From Lachnospiraceae bacterium XPB1003 (GTDB taxonomy: Bacteria > Bacillota > Clostridia > Lachnospirales > Lachnospiraceae), in the NCBI GenBank assembly GCA_900102065.1, contig FMVK01000003.1:186001-250000 (forward strand): a stretch of 64,000 bases of DNA, in the 5' to 3' direction. Of the stretch, positions 45,136 through 55,137 are shown in pieces. Made by a program: the position numbers and the translations under genes. The notes under the pieces were generated by a model. The model ran no database searches. It saw only the letters and a program-made list of their open reading frames with translations, and had not been told where the DNA came from. Position 1 is the stretch's first letter. Every line of letters begins with the position of its first letter.

Positions 45136-46293
45136 ATGCTTCTTGAGTATGACCTCCAGTTCTTCGCACAGGAAGGACCGGGAGGAGAAAAAACCGAAGA
45201 GCCTACAGGTAAAAAGCTTGATGATGCGAGAAAAGAAGGACAGGTTGCCAAGAGTCAGGAGATAGCCAGTTCCTTTACTTTGCTTGCGCTTTTTATTATG
45301 TTGAAAGCGTGGCTTCCCACGACAGCAAAGCAGTTGGGGGAGCTGTTTGAAGGATTCTATGGCAGATTCGATTATTTTTCATCCCTTCCCTCATATGTCG
45401 ATGCAACTGATGCATATTCGGATATGATCTCATTTGCGCTTATCCGTATAGCTGTCATCATACTTCCTTTTCTCATTATGTCTTTCGTGGTGGCATTTGT
45501 GTCGGATATTGCCCAGGTTAAGTGGAAGCCTACCAGGAAGCCTCTTGAACCCAAGCTTTCAAAGCTTAATCCGATCAACGGAGTAAAGCGGATATTCTCT
45601 CTGCAAAAGCTCGTAGAGGTACTGAAATCAGTACTTAAAATTGCAGTCATGTGCGGAATCATTTATAATGAACTGGCGGATAATATCGGCGCGATCCTTA
45701 TACTTTATGACATTCCGCTCATGCAGGGAGTGATCAATGCAGGCAATCTTTTGATAGATACCGGGCTTAAGATAGCTGCTGTTTTTGTGGTCATCGCATT
45801 TGCCGATTACGCATTCCAAAAGTGGAAATTCCATCGTGACATGAAGATGACAAAGCAGGAAGTCAAGGAAGAGTACAAGTCAACCGAAGGTGATCCCCAG
45901 ATCAAGGGCAAGATACGTCAGAGAATGCAGGAAGCATCCAGAAGGCGCATGATGAACAACCTGCCCAAGGCTGATGTCGTCATCACGAACCCTACTCATT
46001 TTGCAGTTGCAATAAGATACGATAAGAGCGTAGCCGAAGCGCCGTTGGTCATTGCCAAGGGTGCGGATTATATGGCTTTGAAGATCAGGGAATCTGCGAA
46101 GGAATATAACATCCAGATAGTAGAGAACAAGCCGCTCGCCAGAGCGCTTTATGCAAATACCGAGATCGGGGATCAGATCCCGCCGGAATTGTATGTTCCG
46201 GTGGCTGAGATCCTTGCTGCTGTTTATAGGGCTGACGGAAGAGTCGGAGCAGACGGCAGGATCAGAGACAGGGAAGATAAGAACAAGGGGTAA
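45136..46293 (+). CDS. flhB: Flagellar export switch protein FlhB
   Basis: FlhB selects between rod/hook and filament export, and its C-terminal domain is cut by itself at an NPTH site. That site is present in VVITNPTHFAVAIRY, near residue 280. Four membrane helices precede it. The start sequence DLQFFAQEGPGGEKTEEPTG is typical. I chose the ATG at 45136, seven or so bases after GGGAGTAGGG; the ATG at 45103 would add eleven residues without a clear binding site. It works with FliK encoded upstream. Confidence 0.94.
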   Translation: MLLEYDLQFFAQEGPGGEKTEEPTGKKLDDARKEGQVAKSQEIASSFTLLALFIMLKAWLPTTAKQLGELFEGFYGRFDYFSSLPSYVDATDAYSDMISFALIRIAVIILPFLIMSFVVAFVSDIAQVKWKPTRKPLEPKLSKLNPINGVKRIFSLQKLVEVLKSVLKIAVMCGIIYNELADNIGAILILYDIPLMQGVINAGNLLIDTGLKIAAVFVVIAFADYAFQKWKFHRDMKMTKQEVKEEYKSTEGDPQIKGKIRQRMQEASRRRMMNNLPKADVVITNPTHFAVAIRYDKSVAEAPLVIAKGADYMALKIRESAKEYNIQIVENKPLARALYANTEIGDQIPPELYVPVAEILAAVYRADGRVGADGRIRDREDKNKG

Positions 46294-46311
46294 ATCGGGG
46301 GAGTATTGTAA

Positions 46312-48393
46312 ATGCCGCCAGCATCACAGGCAAAGACAAATCCTAAGAAAAAAACGCTCGCAGCGGGAGATATGGTCGTTGCGGTCTATGTCATTGCGGC
46401 CTTTGTAATGATGATCGTTCCCATCCCTTCATGGCTTTTGGATGTACTTCTTGCGATCAATATCGCGGTTGCATTCTCTGTACTTTTTTCATCGATGCTT
46501 TCCCAGGAAGCTCTTGATATGTCATTTTTCCCTACAGTGCTTTTGTTTACAACACTGTTTCGAATATCACTAAACATATCATCCACAAGACTGATACTCA
46601 CAACAGGTTCTCCGGGTAACGTGGTTGAGACCTTCGGACAGTTCGTCGGAGGCGGTGATCTGGTAATGGGTATCATCGTATATGCGATACTTCTTATCGT
46701 ACAGTTCATGGTTATCAATAAAGGTTCCGAGCGAGTTGCCGAAGTAACGGCCAGATTTACGCTGGATGCCATGCCCGGTAAGCAGATGGCCATTGATGCC
46801 GATCTCAATACGGGAGCCATAGATGACAAGGAAGCAAAGCGCAGACGTGATAAGATCCAGGAAGAGTCAAGCTTCTTCGGATCCATGGACGGTGCCGTGA
46901 AGTATGTAAAAGGAGATGCCACGGCAGGTCTTCTCATATCCGCGGTCAATATCGTCGGCGGGATCGCAATGGGTATGCTACGAAGAGGAATGCCGCTGCA
47001 GGATGCTTTAAACACATATACCATCCTTACAATAGGTGACGGACTTGTATCAGCTATCCCGTCGCTCCTTATATCACTTGCAACCGGTGTTCTTGTTACG
47101 AAGGGCTCAAAGGATGCCGATTTCGGAAATATACTCTTAAAGCAGCTTTTCGGTCTGCCCAAAGCCATGTATATCGTCGGTGCCGTTCTTGCGGGATTGG
47201 GTATCATCACTCCGCTCCAGACATTTATCTTTGTACCTTTGGGTTTAGCTTTCATAATCATGGCCAGACGTATGGATACCATGATAAAGACCGCCAAAGT
47301 GGAAGAGGCAGTGGAAGAGCAGGAGATAACCGAAGCGGAAGAGATAAGAAAACCGGAAAATGTAACTTCGCTCCTTTCTGTGGATCCCATAGAGCTGGAA
47401 TTCGGTTACGGTATCATTCCCCTTGCGGATGTCAGTCAGGGCGGTGACCTGCTTGACCGAGTGGTAATGATCAGACGTCAGATCGCACTGGAATTGGGTA
47501 CGGTGGTGCCTATAATCCGTTTGCGTGATAACATACAGCTCAATCCCAATCAGTACATAATCAAGATAAAGGGAATACAGTGTTCGGAAGGTGAGATTCT
47601 TTTTGATCATTATCTTGCAATGAATCCCGGAAATGTGGAGGAAGAGATAACGGGTATCCCCACAGTAGAACCTTCTTTCCATCTGCCTGCATTATGGATA
47701 ACGGAAGGGCAGAGGGAACGTGCGGAATCTTTGGGATATACCGTTGTCGATCCGCCTTCCATCATAGCTACTCATCTTACAGAGATAATAAAGGCTCATA
47801 TCGCAGAGCTGCTTACCAGACAGGATGTTCAGTCTCTTGTCGATAATCTTAAGGAATCCAATCCTGCTATTGTCGAAGAGCTTACACCCAAGCTTTTAGG
47901 TCTCGGAGAGATACAGAAGGTACTTCAGAATCTGCTTGCGGAAGGTATCTCCATCAGGGATCTTCTGTCTATCTTTGAAGCACTTGCGGACAGAGCTGCT
48001 ACCACAAGAGATACAGATCTTCTTACGGAATATGTGCGTCAGGCGCTTAAGCGGGCTATCTCAAGCCGATATTTTGCGGGAATGGATATGGCGCAGGTAA
48101 TAACACTTGATCCCAAACTCGAGCAGGAGATCATGCAGTCCGTCAAGCAGTCAGAGCAGGGGGCATATATCACACTTGCTCCCGACAGGATAAGAGCCAT
48201 CATAGACAGCACGGGCAAAGCGGTTGAGAAACTTGAGAATATGGGCCACAATGCCATCGTTCTTACAAGCCCGGTGGTCCGCATGTATTACCGAAAAATA
48301 ACAGAGGATTACTACAAAGATCTTGTTGTTTTGTCGTATAATGAAGTGGAGAGCGATGTCCAGTTGCAAAGCATCGGAACAGTGAGTGCGTAA
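46312..48393 (+). CDS. flhA: Flagellar biosynthesis protein FlhA
   Basis: FlhA is the large export-gate protein. Residues 1 to about 330 contain eight membrane helices with the FHIPEP-type region (ISSTRLILTTG, the conserved loop KQMAIDADLNTGAI and RRDKIQEESSFFGSMDGA). The C-terminal half is the cytoplasmic ring that binds chaperone-substrate complexes. The length is 693 residues. flhF begins four bases after its stop. Confidence 0.97.
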   Translation: MPPASQAKTNPKKKTLAAGDMVVAVYVIAAFVMMIVPIPSWLLDVLLAINIAVAFSVLFSSMLSQEALDMSFFPTVLLFTTLFRISLNISSTRLILTTGSPGNVVETFGQFVGGGDLVMGIIVYAILLIVQFMVINKGSERVAEVTARFTLDAMPGKQMAIDADLNTGAIDDKEAKRRRDKIQEESSFFGSMDGAVKYVKGDATAGLLISAVNIVGGIAMGMLRRGMPLQDALNTYTILTIGDGLVSAIPSLLISLATGVLVTKGSKDADFGNILLKQLFGLPKAMYIVGAVLAGLGIITPLQTFIFVPLGLAFIIMARRMDTMIKTAKVEEAVEEQEITEAEEIRKPENVTSLLSVDPIELEFGYGIIPLADVSQGGDLLDRVVMIRRQIALELGTVVPIIRLRDNIQLNPNQYIIKIKGIQCSEGEILFDHYLAMNPGNVEEEITGIPTVEPSFHLPALWITEGQRERAESLGYTVVDPPSIIATHLTEIIKAHIAELLTRQDVQSLVDNLKESNPAIVEELTPKLLGLGEIQKVLQNLLAEGISIRDLLSIFEALADRAATTRDTDLLTEYVRQALKRAISSRYFAGMDMAQVITLDPKLEQEIMQSVKQSEQGAYITLAPDRIRAIIDSTGKAVEKLENMGHNAIVLTSPVVRMYYRKITEDYYKDLVVLSYNEVESDVQLQSIGTVSA

Positions 48394-48396
48394 ATT

Positions 48397-49716
48397 ATGA
48401 TCTTAAAAAAATACACAGCCGATACAACCGAAAAGGCACTTGACCTTGCGAAGAAGGAGCTTGGTGAAGATGTTATCCTGATGCATTCCAAGAATGTGAA
48501 ACCATCGGGATTGTTTTCATTTTTCAGAAAATCCAGGATAGAGGTAACCGTTGCCAAGGAAGAGTCTGATGATAAGGCGGAAGCTAAGGCTAAAGCCAGA
48601 GAAGCCGATATAAGAGAAGGCATCGCATCCATTGATCGTGCAAGACAGAAAGCGGAAAGCGCAGCAGCTCCGGCGCAGGATAACGCAGCAAAAGCGCAGG
48701 CGGATGAAGAAGCTTATTCCGGACGGAATATCCGGTTCGGCATGCCTGAAAAAGAGATCATCTATACAGAAGAGAAGAAGGATGTTGAGAGCAGACTTGA
48801 TAATATCCAAAGCCTTCTCGAACAGAAGCTTTCGAAAGATAATCAGTTACGTGAAGAGGAACAGCGGAGAGCAGAAGCAGCAGAGCGTGAGCGCGAGGAT
48901 GCAAACAATGCAAAGCGCAGCAAATTCGATGAGTTCCTGAAACTTATCTACAAGATGCTTGTTGATAATGAGGTGACTGAAACCGTTGCAAATCAGATGC
49001 TCGATGAGATCGAACCGAATTTCAGCGATGATATCAAGATCGAACATATACTTGCGGATATCTATCAGAAGATAATCCTTAAGTTCGGAAAGCCGGAATG
49101 TATAGAGCCTTCTACAGATGGAGCAAAAGTAGTATTTCTTGTTGGCCCCACAGGAGTGGGAAAGACCACTACTTTAGCCAAGATAGCAGCCAATCTGAAA
49201 CTCGTACAGCATAAGCGTGTAGCTATGTTTACTACGGATACATACAGGATATCCGCTGCGGAACAGTTAAGGACTTATTCCACCATACTGGATGCGCCTT
49301 TTCAGATAGTTTACAAGGCGGAGGAAATGGCTGACCTGTACAAGGAATATAAGGACTATGATTATATCCTTGTAGATACCATCGGACATTCACATCATAA
49401 CGGGGAGCTTAAGGAATTAACGAAGTCATTCCTCAATGCGTTCGAAGGAATAGCGGAAAGCGAGATATATCTTGTCCTTTCGGCAACAACGAAATACAGG
49501 GATCTTGTTGCCATTGCCAATTCGTATGAGGATATAAAACCTTACAGGCTTATCTTTACAAAACTTGATGAAACGGATGCGCAGGGTAATCTGCTGAACT
49601 TGAGGATGCATACCCATGCTCCCATGAGCTATGTGACCAACGGACAGAATGTTCCGGGAGACATAAAGCTATTCGATGCACAGGAAACGGTTAAGAAACT
49701 TTTGGGCGGACATTGA
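48397..49716 (+). CDS. flhF: Flagellar SRP-like GTPase FlhF
   Basis: FlhF sets the place and number of flagella. It has a charged N-terminal domain, a middle N-type helical bundle and a C-terminal GTPase of the SRP family. The P-loop is LVGPTGVGKTTTLAKIAANL near residue 247, followed by TTDTYRISAAEQLRTYS and ILVDTIGHSHH. The usual DTAGRS-type G3 motif reads DTIGHSH, as in many FlhF proteins. The stop overlaps the start of flhG. Confidence 0.94.
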   Translation: MILKKYTADTTEKALDLAKKELGEDVILMHSKNVKPSGLFSFFRKSRIEVTVAKEESDDKAEAKAKAREADIREGIASIDRARQKAESAAAPAQDNAAKAQADEEAYSGRNIRFGMPEKEIIYTEEKKDVESRLDNIQSLLEQKLSKDNQLREEEQRRAEAAEREREDANNAKRSKFDEFLKLIYKMLVDNEVTETVANQMLDEIEPNFSDDIKIEHILADIYQKIILKFGKPECIEPSTDGAKVVFLVGPTGVGKTTTLAKIAANLKLVQHKRVAMFTTDTYRISAAEQLRTYSTILDAPFQIVYKAEEMADLYKEYKDYDYILVDTIGHSHHNGELKELTKSFLNAFEGIAESEIYLVLSATTKYRDLVAIANSYEDIKPYRLIFTKLDETDAQGNLLNLRMHTHAPMSYVTNGQNVPGDIKLFDAQETVKKLLGGH

Positions 49717-50615
49717 TGGCGGACCAGGCAGAACAGTTAAGAAATATCATAAAATCGGATGCGGGTGCGAAGGCTTTAAATTCCAGGCCTATGGCACGTG
49801 TTATAACCGTGACCAGCGGAAAGGGAGGCGTAGGTAAGTCTAACACCTCTATCAATCTTGCTATCCAGTTTCGTTCCAGAGGAAAGCGTGTGATCATACT
49901 GGATGCGGATTTCGGACTGGCAAATATTGAGATCATGTTCGGTACAATGCCCAAGCATAATCTCTCGGATCTGATATATCAGCATAAGAATATTAAAGAT
50001 ATCATCACCTGGGGGCCGGGAGATGTTGGTTTTATCTCCGGAGGATCCGGCATTGAAGGACTCTCAAATCTGAGCAAAGGTGACCTGACTTATATCATTC
50101 AGAATCTTGCTCAGCTTGATGCCATGGCGGATGTTATCATCATTGATACGGGTGCCGGTATCTCAGACGCGGTGCTGGAATTCCTGGTTGCCAGTGGAGA
50201 GATACTTCTGGTTACAACACCGGAGCCTACTTCGATCACGGATTCATATTCGTTGCTTAAGGCTCTTAACAGACACCCTCGTTTTTCTACGAACAATACT
50301 CAGATCAAGGTGATCACCAATCGTGTTGAGAATGAGCGTGAAGGTGAGATCCTTTTCAGTAAGCTGAATGTGGTAGTAGGCAGGTATCTGGGACTTCCGT
50401 TGACATTTCTCGGATCTGTCCCCCAGGATAAGCTGCTTTCTCAGTCGGTTATGCAGCAGCTTCCGGTATCACTTGCGCATCCGGGGGCGAGATCGGCCGA
50501 GGCATACAGCTACTTAGCGGAAAAACTTATTGATCCGGATTCGGACAGAACATTAAAAAAGAGAGGAATGGCTGCTTTCTTTTCACACATTGTGGCCAAT
50601 AAGAGGAATCTATGA
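49716..50615 (+). CDS. flhG: Flagellar number regulator FlhG (MinD/ParA family)
   Basis: FlhG (YlxH/FleN) is a MinD-like ATPase that stimulates FlhF and limits flagellar number. The deviant Walker A is VTSGKGGVGKSNTSINLA near residue 28, followed by ILDADFGLANIEIMFG and IIIDTGAGIS. A C-terminal amphipathic segment suits membrane binding. The length is 299 residues. The ATG at 49716 overlaps the flhF TGA. Its own stop overlaps the next start (ATGA). Confidence 0.93.
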   Translation: MADQAEQLRNIIKSDAGAKALNSRPMARVITVTSGKGGVGKSNTSINLAIQFRSRGKRVIILDADFGLANIEIMFGTMPKHNLSDLIYQHKNIKDIITWGPGDVGFISGGSGIEGLSNLSKGDLTYIIQNLAQLDAMADVIIIDTGAGISDAVLEFLVASGEILLVTTPEPTSITDSYSLLKALNRHPRFSTNNTQIKVITNRVENEREGEILFSKLNVVVGRYLGLPLTFLGSVPQDKLLSQSVMQQLPVSLAHPGARSAEAYSYLAEKLIDPDSDRTLKKRGMAAFFSHIVANKRNL

Positions 50616-51340
50616 AATTTCAGGACATTGTAAGACCGGGAGAACGCACCGATCTGGAGCCCGTGATACAGGCGGACGAGGAAGGCGCAAAAGAAAAAAT
50701 ATCTTATATCACAAGGGTATATGATGTACCTGAAGATGATGACGTGGTTGAACTTGTAATGCCAATGGACGGAACGAAACTGATCGTGCTGGATCCGGGA
50801 AACTCTTACAGGCTTTTTTTCTATACGCAAAAGGGAATATATGCCTGTGAAGCAGAGGTTGTTGACCGCGGCAATATCGACGGCGTTGCGGTTGCTGTCC
50901 TCGAGCCTCTCACTGAGCTTGAGAAAGTTCAGCGCAGAGAATATTTCAGATATAACACGGTAGTGGGTATGACTGCCAGGATGCTTGATGACAGACAGGA
51001 AGCACTCTATCTGGAGAAGCATACACTGGATGCCTTATCCGTACCGGAAGAAAAGTGCGTTATAGTCGATTTAAGCGGCGGCGGTATGAGGTTCATCTCA
51101 TCCAAGAGATTCCCCAAGGGATGCCTTATTCATGCAAGATTCGTTTTGAACATACAGGGGAACGGAAGATGCTATGATACGGTACTCAGGATACTTTACA
51201 CGGATCCGGTGCCCGGAAATCCGAAGAATACCGAATACAGAGGCCAGTTCTTATTCCTCGAAGGCGGAGACCGGGAAGACATCATTCGCTTCATTTTCGA
51301 AGAGCAGCGTAAGGAAAGACAGAGAAAAACAGGCAATTAA
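50612..51340 (+). CDS. PilZ-domain flagellar brake protein (YcgR/YpfA-like)
   Basis: This is a cyclic-di-GMP receptor that can slow the flagellar motor. An N-terminal YcgR-like domain (about 1-100) precedes a PilZ domain. The ligand motifs are both present: the RxxxR stretch in QRREYFR near residue 110, and DLSGGG near residue 152. It overlaps flhG and stands before the che genes, as in Bacillus-type clusters. The signal that controls motility through it cannot be read from the window; no diguanylate cyclase is encoded nearby. Confidence 0.9.
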   Translation: MKFQDIVRPGERTDLEPVIQADEEGAKEKISYITRVYDVPEDDDVVELVMPMDGTKLIVLDPGNSYRLFFYTQKGIYACEAEVVDRGNIDGVAVAVLEPLTELEKVQRREYFRYNTVVGMTARMLDDRQEALYLEKHTLDALSVPEEKCVIVDLSGGGMRFISSKRFPKGCLIHARFVLNIQGNGRCYDTVLRILYTDPVPGNPKNTEYRGQFLFLEGGDREDIIRFIFEEQRKERQRKTGN

Positions 51341-51390
51341 TGTTAAAAATCACCAACAGAATCACCTGCTGAAACAAGGAGTGTGACAAA

Positions 51391-52467
51391 ATGCCCAAAA
51401 AAATTTTGATTATTGATGACTCTGCACTCATGCGAAGAATGCTCTGTGATATAATCAACGCAGACAGTCGGTTTACGGCCGCTACAACTGCAAGAGACGG
51501 GCTTGATGCATTAGAGATACTTAAGACCAAGTCTTTTGACATAGTCATAACCGATATAAATATGCCGAGGATGAACGGCCTCGACTTCCTGAGGGATCTG
51601 AATAAGCAGAAACGTGAAGAACGTGTTATCGTGCTTTCTACGGATACTGCGGAAGGCGCAAAGGTTACAATGGATGCCCTGGAACTCGGCGCGGTGGATT
51701 TCATTCAGAAGCCCCAGGGTGCATTTATCTTAAACAATAAGGAATTCCAGAGAGAATTCTTCAAAATACTTGAAGCGGTCGCTTTTTCAGGTAGTCCGAC
51801 CGCAACTGCAGCCAAAAGCAAGGTCGCCGTTCCGGCCAAAATACAGACCGTAAAGACGGAGTCGGTATTCGAAAGCAGAGAAGGCAAGGGGCGAAAGATA
51901 ATAGCCATCGCCAGTTCAACGGGCGGGCCTAAAGCTCTTCAGGCTGTTATCCCCAAGCTTCCAAGTAACATCGACGCACCGATACTGATCGTGCAGCATA
52001 TGCCCAAAGGGTTTACCAAGACACTGGCGGAAAGACTCGATGCAATGAGTCAGGTTAAGGTGACGGAGGCCGAAGAGGGCGAGACCCTGGAAAAGGGACA
52101 TGTGTATATCGCAAGAGCGGGACTCCATATGAAATGCGAAGAGTATATGGGGAAGTCCATGATCGTTTATACGGACGAGCCTAACAGAGAAGGTGTTAAG
52201 CCCTGTGCCAATTATATGTATGAATCACTTATCAATTCATCATATTATTCGGTAGTCTGTGTGGTCCTTACGGGAATGGGACATGACGGTACAGAGGGAA
52301 TAAAAAATCTTGCGGCGAAGAAAAAGACTTTCATAATCGCCGAAGATGCAAAAGACTGTGTTGTTAACGGAATGCCGGGAAGCATAGTCGCCACGGGTAT
52401 GGTGAATCAGATCTCTGATCTGGATCATATAGCAGAGGACATACTAAAGAATGTGGGGGTAAGATGA
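51391..52467 (+). CDS. cheB: Chemotaxis response regulator methylesterase CheB
   Basis: CheB removes methyl groups from chemoreceptors and deamidates them. The receiver domain (1-120) has DDSALMRRML and the phosphorylated Asp in DIVITDINMPRMNG. The esterase domain has the catalytic triad in IASSTGGPKALQ (Ser), ILIVQHMPKGFT (His) and LTGMGHDGTEG (Asp). It has 358 residues and no obvious fault. cheA follows after one base. Confidence 0.96.
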   Translation: MPKKILIIDDSALMRRMLCDIINADSRFTAATTARDGLDALEILKTKSFDIVITDINMPRMNGLDFLRDLNKQKREERVIVLSTDTAEGAKVTMDALELGAVDFIQKPQGAFILNNKEFQREFFKILEAVAFSGSPTATAAKSKVAVPAKIQTVKTESVFESREGKGRKIIAIASSTGGPKALQAVIPKLPSNIDAPILIVQHMPKGFTKTLAERLDAMSQVKVTEAEEGETLEKGHVYIARAGLHMKCEEYMGKSMIVYTDEPNREGVKPCANYMYESLINSSYYSVVCVVLTGMGHDGTEGIKNLAAKKKTFIIAEDAKDCVVNGMPGSIVATGMVNQISDLDHIAEDILKNVGVR

Positions 52468-52468
52468 C

Positions 52469-54628
52469 ATGGATGTAAGCCAATATCTTGACATTTTCCT
52501 TGACGAGAGCAGGGAACATCTCCAGAGCCTGAATAACAATATGCTTGAGCTGGAGCAGAATTCCGAGAACATGGATACGATCAATGAGATCTTCCGTTCG
52601 GCACATACCTTAAAGGGTATGGCGGGAACTATGGGCTTCAAGCGTATGCAGACTCTTACGCATGACATGGAGAACGTATTCTCCGAGGTGCGTGACGGGA
52701 ACATCAAGGTCAACTCTGATATGATAGACGTTCTTTTCCAGTGCCTCGATGCACTTGAAGGGTATGTATCCATCATTCAGGAAACTTCTGACGAGGGTGA
52801 TAATGATAATCAGCCTATCATCAATGCGCTCAATGCCTGTCTGACGGGTAAGAAGGCGGATGCGGCGGCAACTCCCGCAGAGGAGAAGCCTGCAAAGAAG
52901 TCTGCTAAGAAGAGCACAAAATCCAAAGCTAAAGCAGATACTAAAGCGGCAGAGGAGAAGAAGGAAGGAGCGCCTGCTCCTGCTGTCAGCATGAAGCTTT
53001 CAGAAGAAGAGCAGAAGGCAGTTGAGGATGCGATGATGGCCAACAGGAAGCTGTATCACATCACCGTTACCGTTCAGGATACCTGCCTGCTTAAGGCTGC
53101 GCGCGCATTCCTCGTGTTCAAAGCAATAGAAGATCATGGTGAAGTTCTTGCCACCAACCCTTCCACACAGGATATAGAAGATGAGAAATTCGATTTTGTT
53201 TTCCAGATACTTATAGCTACAGACGGTGAGCTTCAGCCTATTCTCGATGCCATCAAGACTGTTTCGGAGATAGGCGATGCTGTCGGAGTTCCTTTCAGTG
53301 GTGAATCAGCTGTATCATCCGAAGAACCTGCCGAAGAGGAAGAAGCCCCTGCAAAAGAGGAGGATAAAGAGACACTTCCTGCTGAAGCACCTCAGGAAGC
53401 AGCCTCAAAACCTGCTCCTGCGGCGGCACAGACTCCTGCGGCAGCTCCTGCCAAGAAGCCTGCGGGTAAGCCTGCTGTTAACAGAACGGTCCGTGTTGAT
53501 ATAGAGAAGCTTGATTCTCTCATGAACCTTGTCAGTGAGCTTATCATTGCAAAGAATTCACTTGTAAGCTCGGCTACAAGCCTCGGAAATAACAGCAATC
53601 AGCTCAATGATCATATTGAGTATCTCGAGAGCGTAACCACCAATCTTCATGAATCGGTAATGAAGGTTCGAATGGTGCCTATCGAGTCTGTTGTAACAAA
53701 GTTCCCTCGTATGATCAGAGATCTTTCAAAGAAGCTAAACAAGCCTATCGAACTGTATATGACAGGTGAAGATACAGAGCTTGACCGTACCGTGGTTGAT
53801 GAGATCGGCGATCCTCTGATGCACCTGCTCAGAAATTCCGCAGATCACGGTATAGAAGATCCCGAGATCAGAGCTCAGAGAGGAAAGCCGGAAGTCGGCT
53901 CCATCTATCTGGATGCTTATCAGGACGGTAACAACGTTGTCATCGAGGTTAAGGATGACGGTAACGGTATTGATGTAGAAGCCGTTAAGAGAAAGGCTAT
54001 CGAGAGAGGTGTTCTCACTGAAGAGCAGGCTGCGGTTTCGGACGATAATGATATCATCCGTCTCTTATTCCTTCCCAGCTTTTCAACAGCAAAGAAGGTT
54101 ACGGATGTATCCGGACGAGGCGTAGGACTTGATGTTGTTAAGAGCAAGATCGAATCACTTTCAGGTGAGGTAGATGTAAAGAGTAAGCTTGGCGAAGGCT
54201 CTACTTTCAGTATACGTCTTCCTCTTACACTTGCCATCATTCAGGCCCTTATGGTTGTTGTAGGTGACGAAAAATATGCTATCGCTCTCGGCGGCATACA
54301 GACAATTGAAGATATAAGCCCCAGCGATATCAAGACTGTTCAGGGAAGTGAAGTTATCAATCTCAGAGGAAACGTTATTCCTCTTGTCAGACTGGACAAG
54401 GTTGTCGGCGTTGAATCCAAGCGCAGTCCCGAGGATAACATGGTAGTAGTTATCGCAAAGAAGGGCGACAAGCTTGCAGGTTTCATAGTCGATGAACTCA
54501 TCGGACAGCAGGAGATCGTTATCAAGTCCATGGGTAAGTATATCAACAAGTGCAAATTTATCAGCGGCGCAACGATCCTTGGTGATGGCGAGATCGCACT
54601 CATCATTGATGCTAATGCACTGATGTAA
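52469..54628 (+). CDS. cheA: Chemotaxis histidine kinase CheA
   Basis: CheA phosphorylates CheY and CheB in response to receptor state. Its order is P1 with His46 in SAHTLKGMAGTMGF, a Lys/Ala linker, a P2-type domain (about 190-280), a Pro/Ala/Glu linker, the dimerisation domain, the ATPase with LLRNSADHGIE and KDDGNGID and GRGVGLDVVKSKI, and the CheW-like P5. The length of 719 residues is normal. cheW follows within 15 bases. Confidence 0.97.
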   Translation: MDVSQYLDIFLDESREHLQSLNNNMLELEQNSENMDTINEIFRSAHTLKGMAGTMGFKRMQTLTHDMENVFSEVRDGNIKVNSDMIDVLFQCLDALEGYVSIIQETSDEGDNDNQPIINALNACLTGKKADAAATPAEEKPAKKSAKKSTKSKAKADTKAAEEKKEGAPAPAVSMKLSEEEQKAVEDAMMANRKLYHITVTVQDTCLLKAARAFLVFKAIEDHGEVLATNPSTQDIEDEKFDFVFQILIATDGELQPILDAIKTVSEIGDAVGVPFSGESAVSSEEPAEEEEAPAKEEDKETLPAEAPQEAASKPAPAAAQTPAAAPAKKPAGKPAVNRTVRVDIEKLDSLMNLVSELIIAKNSLVSSATSLGNNSNQLNDHIEYLESVTTNLHESVMKVRMVPIESVVTKFPRMIRDLSKKLNKPIELYMTGEDTELDRTVVDEIGDPLMHLLRNSADHGIEDPEIRAQRGKPEVGSIYLDAYQDGNNVVIEVKDDGNGIDVEAVKRKAIERGVLTEEQAAVSDDNDIIRLLFLPSFSTAKKVTDVSGRGVGLDVVKSKIESLSGEVDVKSKLGEGSTFSIRLPLTLAIIQALMVVVGDEKYAIALGGIQTIEDISPSDIKTVQGSEVINLRGNVIPLVRLDKVVGVESKRSPEDNMVVVIAKKGDKLAGFIVDELIGQQEIVIKSMGKYINKCKFISGATILGDGEIALIIDANALM

Positions 54629-54642
54629 GGGGGGCATCGAAT

Positions 54643-55092
54643 ATGGAAAATCAGTTAAGCACAACCTTAAATGATACAACACAGTATATTGTTATCAACC
54701 TCGGAACCGAGCAGTACGGTATTGATATCAAGTATATTGATAATATCGTCAGGATGCAGCAGATAACGCGAGTTCCGCAGGTTTCACCTTACTGGAAGGG
54801 TGTTATCAATCTCAGAGGTGAGGTTATCCCCGTAATGAGTCTTCGGGTCAAGATGGGTATGGAGGCTGACGAAGCTACCAAGAATACGAGGATAATAATT
54901 ATAAAAATGGATCAGCATGAGCCTATCGGTGTTATGGTTGATTCAGTAAAAGAAGTTGTTACGCTTTCAACTTCACAGGTAGAGCGGGTTCCGCAGGATT
55001 CCAGAGAAAACGGATATGTATGCGGAATAGGCAAGCAGGAACAGGGGCTCATTTCCTTACTGGATATTGAGCTGGTATTGCAGGATATGTAA
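54643..55092 (+). CDS. cheW: Chemotaxis adaptor protein CheW
   Basis: CheW joins CheA to the receptor arrays. It is a 149-residue single-domain protein with VINLGTEQYGIDIKYIDNIV near the start and KGVINLRGEVIPVMSLRVKM in the middle, both characteristic. The start follows AAGGGGGG. It is the third gene of the cheB-cheA-cheW-cheC-cheD block. Confidence 0.95.
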   Translation: MENQLSTTLNDTTQYIVINLGTEQYGIDIKYIDNIVRMQQITRVPQVSPYWKGVINLRGEVIPVMSLRVKMGMEADEATKNTRIIIIKMDQHEPIGVMVDSVKEVVTLSTSQVERVPQDSRENGYVCGIGKQEQGLISLLDIELVLQDM

Positions 55093-55137
55093 TGCCTTAA
55101 ACATGAGCGGCTATTATTTCGGAGAGGTTTTACGAAC